NCBI GenBank assembly: GCA_950096985.1
Contig: CATNBA010000003.1
Coordinates: 38,024-102,023 of the forward strand
Length of the DNA: 64,000 nucleotides
Source: an uncultured Candidatus Melainabacteria bacterium
GTDB taxonomy: Bacteria > Cyanobacteriota > Vampirovibrionia > Gastranaerophilales > Gastranaerophilaceae
Direction of reading: 5' to 3'
Part shown: positions 63,962 to 64,000 of the stretch, one piece after another
Layout of the letters: each line of letters opens with the position of its first letter
How positions within the stretch are numbered: the first letter of the stretch is position 1
Notes under the pieces: model-generated
The model's input: only the letters and a program-made list of their open reading frames with translations
What the model was told of the DNA's origin: nothing
Databases searched by the model: none
Translations under genes and position numbers: made by a program

Positions 63962-64000
63962 AAGAGTAATATATCATATTTTTTATAAAAATGCAAAATA

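Noticed and set aside
1-64000. CRISPR array, IS element or prophage
   Set aside because: No regularly spaced direct repeats, transposase, integrase or phage structural genes were recognised

Overview
AT-rich 64 kb chromosomal window with dense bacterial housekeeping content. The gene order infA-rpmJ-rpsM-rpsK-rpsD-rpoA-rplQ-truA-rplM-rpsI and the protein style suggest a non-photosynthetic cyanobacterial relative (Gastranaerophilales/Melainabacteria type); this lineage call is inference only. No CRISPR array, transposase or prophage was seen. Recognisable genes include lepB, pheT, nrdDG behind a cobalamin riboswitch, murJ, cysS, ftsY, nusB, ispD, thiL, trxA, gmk, coaBC, a tRNA-Gln, a metal P-type ATPase with divergent ArsR repressor, and hydE. 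The main candidates for something undescribed are: (i) a compact type I toxin-antitoxin-like locus at ~3290-3558, with a 23-aa hydrophobic ORF, strong promoter, consensus SD, converging antisense promoter and terminator, and a 5'-3' fold-back helix; (ii) a sigma28/FliA-like promoter motif (TAAAGTTT-N12-RCCGAYAW) upstream of three signal-peptide-less proteins of unknown function, plus a separate 14-bp motif AAAATACTTTATAT upstream of three others; (iii) a translationally coupled vWA / FHA-like / TonB-like envelope operon at ~59.7-64 kb; (iv) a MlaA-alpha/beta-hydrolase fusion; (v) a 10-G tract in the 5' end of a prepilin gene; (vi) a folD-CooC-like-MetE-like cluster; (vii) small dispersed hairpin elements placed at stop codons.
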